This document shows, piece after piece, positions 60,181 to 64,000 of a stretch of 64,000 bases of DNA. The notes under the pieces are model-generated. The model ran no database searches, was not told the origin of the DNA, and was given only the letters and a program-made list of their open reading frames with translations. The stretch is taken from positions 62,891 to 126,890 of the forward strand of contig WBMV01001920.1 in NCBI GenBank assembly GCA_013396655.1. The letters are read 5' to 3'. Position 1 is the first letter of the stretch. The number at the start of each line of letters is the position of its first letter. The position numbers and the translations under genes are program-made. This DNA comes from Campylorhamphus procurvoides. Taxonomy: Eukaryota; Chordata; Aves; Passeriformes; Dendrocolaptidae.

Positions 60181-63100
60181 GTTTGGTCTCCACCACAAGT
60201 AACTCTTCCCTGCTTGGCTGATGATATTCCAGCTGTATGTTGGCACAGCTACTATAGGGCACTTCCTCATTTTTGGTCACTATGGGTGCCCAGCTGCTGG
60301 AGAAAAAACCCAAGTGTAGCCTTCCCTGAAATCAGAGCCTGGGTTAAACCCCAGCTCAAGCATCTCCTGTAGGATAAGGTTTACATTTAAGGAGAAACCT
60401 TTGCTCTTCTCCCGTCAGGGCCCCAGGAAGTCTGGGAGATTGTAGGAGATATGCTGGTGAGCCAAGGCTGGAGCAGCAGGACCAGGATGGCAGAGCTATT
60501 CCTGCCTGTCAGTTCTTTCTGATCCTGAGGCTGCAGGAACAGCTGGAACTGCTGCTTACACTCCTTTCTTCTTAGAGCAAGAGTCCTCAGAAAGATGTGT
60601 ATTTTTTCCAAGTGCACAGCTTTCAGGCTGCTATTTTTGCTGCTCTGTCTGATCTGCTCCCGTGGCATGATGATATTTCTGTTCTTTCCTTTACAGCATC
60701 TTCCCTAGCAGGGTGTGCAGTGCCTTGCAAACATCCACAGATACGAGCTTGCCTTCTCCTTTGGTAGAGAAGGAAACTGAGGCAGGGGAAGAGCTGTCAC
60801 TCAGCCATGGTTACTCAGGGAAAGTAGGAGACCTCAAGAGCTTAGCTTTGGGTTCAGTGCTTTAGCAGCAGGGCCGTCCTTCCCCTCTGAACTGGGCTAC
60901 TTTAAGTTGTCTGTGCATTTTATTATGTACAGGATTTTCGTCAGACGTGCAAAGTAAATTAGCACCGTATTCACAGCCATAATCACCTACCAATGATCTC
61001 ATACATGTGGCACAAAGGGAAAGGATCTGCATGGGATTCTGTTCTGCAAGTATAATCCGCCCATAGCCTCCTTGTTAATTAGCTCCTCTCAAGCATCCAA
61101 TCTGTGGCAATTATAGCAATCAAAAATGCATTCAGCCCCCCACCCCTCCTGCTCCCCATCAGCACCTGACAAGCCGCAGGCATATTATCCCAAACCACGG
61201 CAAGCGCTCGCTGATAGGACAGAAACCTCTCCACCGCCTGACTCAGGATTCATCACCCACAATACCAGCCCTGGCACAAGGCCTTGCGTACCAGGAATTA
61301 TTACAAAAAAAGAAAGAAAAGAAGACAGAAAGAGACAGATTTCAATTTTCTCCCATAGTTTTAGGAGTCCATAGAAAACCGAGTGAAAGATGCTATTTAG
61401 CCCCTTGGGTTCAATTGGCATCTTCTTCTTTATTTCTGCTGATGTCAATGAAAAAGTGAATATCTCTTATTTTTAGTGTTTTAATTGAAAGCATCGCTCC
61501 CCTCATCGTGCACCAGGAGGCCCAGGTGGGATGAATGCCTGGAGCGATGGGTGCATTGTGTTGTACTCCTCGCTCTCTGCTCTCGGAGGCACACTTCATG
61601 AGACCAGCAGTGGGATTGCACTGGGGGAGTTGAGAGTGGAGTCCCACTAGAAAGATCTGCTAGGTAAATTCAGCTCCTTCGTCCTCCTGCTGCTTCCCAG
61701 TTCTTCTTACCCCAAGATCTCTGCAGCGTGTGTGCAAGAGCAGCTATTGGTGGGAACCTCAATTTGAAGTTTGCACTATGGATTGTCCTTGCTCCCCTTG
61801 GGCTCAATAACAGTGTATTTCCTGGGGAAACCCTTTGATTTGCACTAGTACCTGCAATGTCAGTAACCCTGGAGGTAAATTTGCTCCCTGCCTTCCTGAA
61901 TGGATCTTTTCTTTTGCTGTCCAGGTGTGCAAATAAAATGGTAGAGGGTGCTCTAGACTTGATATCCATCCTGTCCTCCCTGGGGTCTGGGCTAGACTTG
62001 GCTGGAAAAGCTGTGAAAGCAGTGGTACAGGGTGCAGGTCCACCTTGTCATGTATCTGGCTGCAAACCCATGCCAGGTGTTCTTGGCTTCTCCTGCCTGA
62101 TAGTGCTGCCTCTCCATTATACTGTGGGCATCTCCAGATGTTTGTGGGCATTTTCACTACTATCTGAATCAAGCTAAAGGCTCTATGAAAATAAAAGTAT
62201 CTTTTTCAGTCCAGATCCTGTTGCTGACCTGCATGCCCTCAGTCCCAGCAGCCACTCACAGCTACCCATTGCAGTGTCTCAGTGCTGGGCACATGGGACG
62301 ATCCATCTGAGCCCTCCAAGGTCAATCCCATGCAAAGTCAGCTGGCCGAGCTAGAGGCAGTAGTGCTTATGAGTCTCCTAGCCCACCTTGGCTGTGGGCA
62401 CATCATCCTTCAGGTAGACTGATCCCTTGGGAAAGTTGCATTCCCAGCCTGATGCTCCAACCTGCCAGTGAGAGACATCACAAGCTCTATTGATATGCCA
62501 TTCTGGGTTCTCTAGGCTGCATGATGCCAGACTTTTAGTTCTGAAGTGTTGAGATAAGTCTGCAAAGGTGAGAGATAGTCCAATAAAGCATGGTCTGAGC
62601 TCAGGAGAGCCCCAGAGAGCTGCTGCATCCAAAATTACTTGCCCTTTGGTCTCCTTCAAGGTCCTTCCAAAGAGGGACTTATTGCTGTTTTTCACAGACC
62701 AAACATGTCCCTCAGATGGTCTTGAACTCCTCTGCCTTGAAAATAAATGTCAGATAACCCACACTCCCACTTTGCTTACATGGAGCAGAGGTAAGCTTAT
62801 GAGGGACAGACTGCAGAGAGCCAGAGCAAGAGAGAGCACCTCCACAATTAACTTCTCCTGAGGTATTTGAGCTACTACATTGTGCCCTCTTCAACCATCA
62901 CAGCACTTTCTGCATAGCTCAAGCCTGCCCAGAGCTCATGTGGGGCCAGCCCTTCTCCTCAGACTTCACTGCAGTGTGATGGCTTGTGCTTGGGGGACTT
63001 GTGCTGTCCAGGTCCTCACTGTGATCCCAGATACCTGTCATCCCACAGGGCTGGTTCAGCAGGGATAGTGAGGATGAGGTGGATGGGAAGGGAGGAAATG

Positions 63101-64000
63101 CTGTATGAGCAGCAGGCCAGTTGTTGCTGCAGCCAGTCAAGAGAGCTTTTCCATCCCTGCCTAATCAGGATAGTCTGAATTAGTGTCCCTGGACAGAGTC
63201 AGCCCTGCAGGCAGCAGTTCCCAGCCACTGCCTAGGGAGGACTGCAGAGTCCTAGGTGCTGGCCCAGCCACCGTGGCACCAAAAGAGACTGGCTTGGAGC
63301 TGTAATGTGGCCTTGGAGTCCTATAGGATTTTCTCCTCCCTGGCATTGCCATTTTATCTCCCCCAGCAACCCTCTGCACCTTGTTGAGTGTCTCTTTCTT
63401 TTGCCTCTCCATTTTTCAGCCCATTTCTCTCTCACCTGGACTTGTCATAAGGCCACCCTCACCACAGGTTCTGCTGGCCCTGAACTTTGCCTGCCCTCTA
63501 GCATGCAGGCCAGCACCAAGTGAAGAATCAAGCCCCAGGTAACAGCTTTGGCCATCTGCCATCAGCAGTGATGTTTCCTTTCGCTTGCCCAATAGATAAA
63601 GACACTGCACCAGTAGCTCTGTCACTTGATGAAATTCATGTTGCAGCTGAATGTCACATGAAGGGTTTCTCAGACATGAAATGACTTTTCAGGACAGTGT
63701 GGTTGCCTCAAATCTCCTGTTTATCTCCATTTGTTTAGGGTTTGTGGTGAGGTTTCTTTCCTTTGAGCACAAAGCCTGTTTACTCTGTCCTCTCCTTCAA
63801 CATATTCCTCGTGAGGAAGAGGACAGAATTGCACCCAGGGGTGTGAACCCCTGAGGGGTGATGGTTGGTAGAATGAAAGCCCAATTGCAGCGGCATCCCC
63901 GAGATGGATGCTGAGCTGGGGTCATGGTGTGCTGCTGCACAGAGGTGTAGGCACCTCTGCAGAGGACCCAAGCCTGTGCATCAGTATGGAAATGGCTGGA

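Larger units (their letters stand above)
49671..64000. other. Gene-free intergenic stretch to the window end
   Basis: I recognise no exon, tRNA or other RNA gene here. Candidate regulatory blocks are listed at 50750-50940, 57690-57830 and 58340-58450. Simple-sequence stretches occur at 54157-54202 and 60123-60180. Confidence 0.5.

Noticed and set aside
28300..64000. Somatostatin, BCL6 or RTP genes expected from mammalian synteny
   Set aside because: Their diagnostic motifs were looked for on both strands and not seen. They probably lie beyond the window.

Overview
The window is vertebrate chromosomal DNA, most probably from a bird. It carries one recognisable protein-coding gene, MASP1, on the minus strand. 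Assembled from the eleven exons identified here, the gene encodes the MASP-3 isoform: signal peptide, CUB1, EGF, CUB2, CCP1, CCP2 and a trypsin-like serine protease domain. The splice sites and reading phases close exactly into a 2,193-nt coding sequence of 730 codons plus stop, against 728 residues for human MASP-3. A sauropsid or avian origin is inferred from the compact gene (about 21 kb of coding span), the CR1-type LINE fragments and the absence of any mammalian repeat I recognise; the species is not determinable by eye.

Layout. Bases 1-4,800 lie downstream of MASP1 and hold no recognisable gene, only a CR1 3' tail near 2.2 kb. Bases 4,824-6,453 are the probable 3' untranslated region, with an AATAAA on the minus strand at 4,824-4,829. 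The large protease exon is at 6,454-7,349. CCP2 exons are at 9,920-9,994 and 11,003-11,140. CCP1 exons are at 15,389-15,467 and 16,305-16,423. CUB2 exons are at 16,842-16,989 and 17,292-17,488, the EGF exon at 17,944-18,075, CUB1 exons at 18,337-18,514 and 25,353-25,578, and the five-base first coding segment at 27,714-27,718. The start codon sits in a CpG-rich stretch (27.4-28.06 kb), with CCAAT boxes and a weak TATA-like site further upstream at about 28.25 kb. Intron 1 holds a roughly 250-bp (TTTCC)n array with an ambiguous base at its end.

From about 28.3 kb to 64 kb there is no exon I can recognise. The 36-kb stretch holds a second small CpG-rich patch with a good CTCF-like motif (31.9 kb), a CR1 fragment on the minus strand (49.4-49.7 kb), a few simple repeats, and several AT-rich, homeobox- and octamer-motif-rich segments that look like candidate conserved non-coding elements. 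In mammals the somatostatin and BCL6 genes lie on this side of MASP1; neither is seen here.

Biology. MASP-3 is a secreted protease that associates with mannose-binding lectin, ficolins and collectins through its CUB/EGF region and activates pro-factor D of the alternative complement pathway. The protease exon is the single-exon type with an AGY active-serine codon. No exon of the second, split MASP-1 protease domain is visible in the 6.4 kb downstream, in line with the reported absence of MASP-1 in birds. The small terminal exon that makes the truncated regulator MAp44 in mammals could not be recognised either. No clearly new biological system was found; the best leads are the isoform losses, an exon-like tandem repeat next to the exon 11 donor, and the regulatory candidates upstream.
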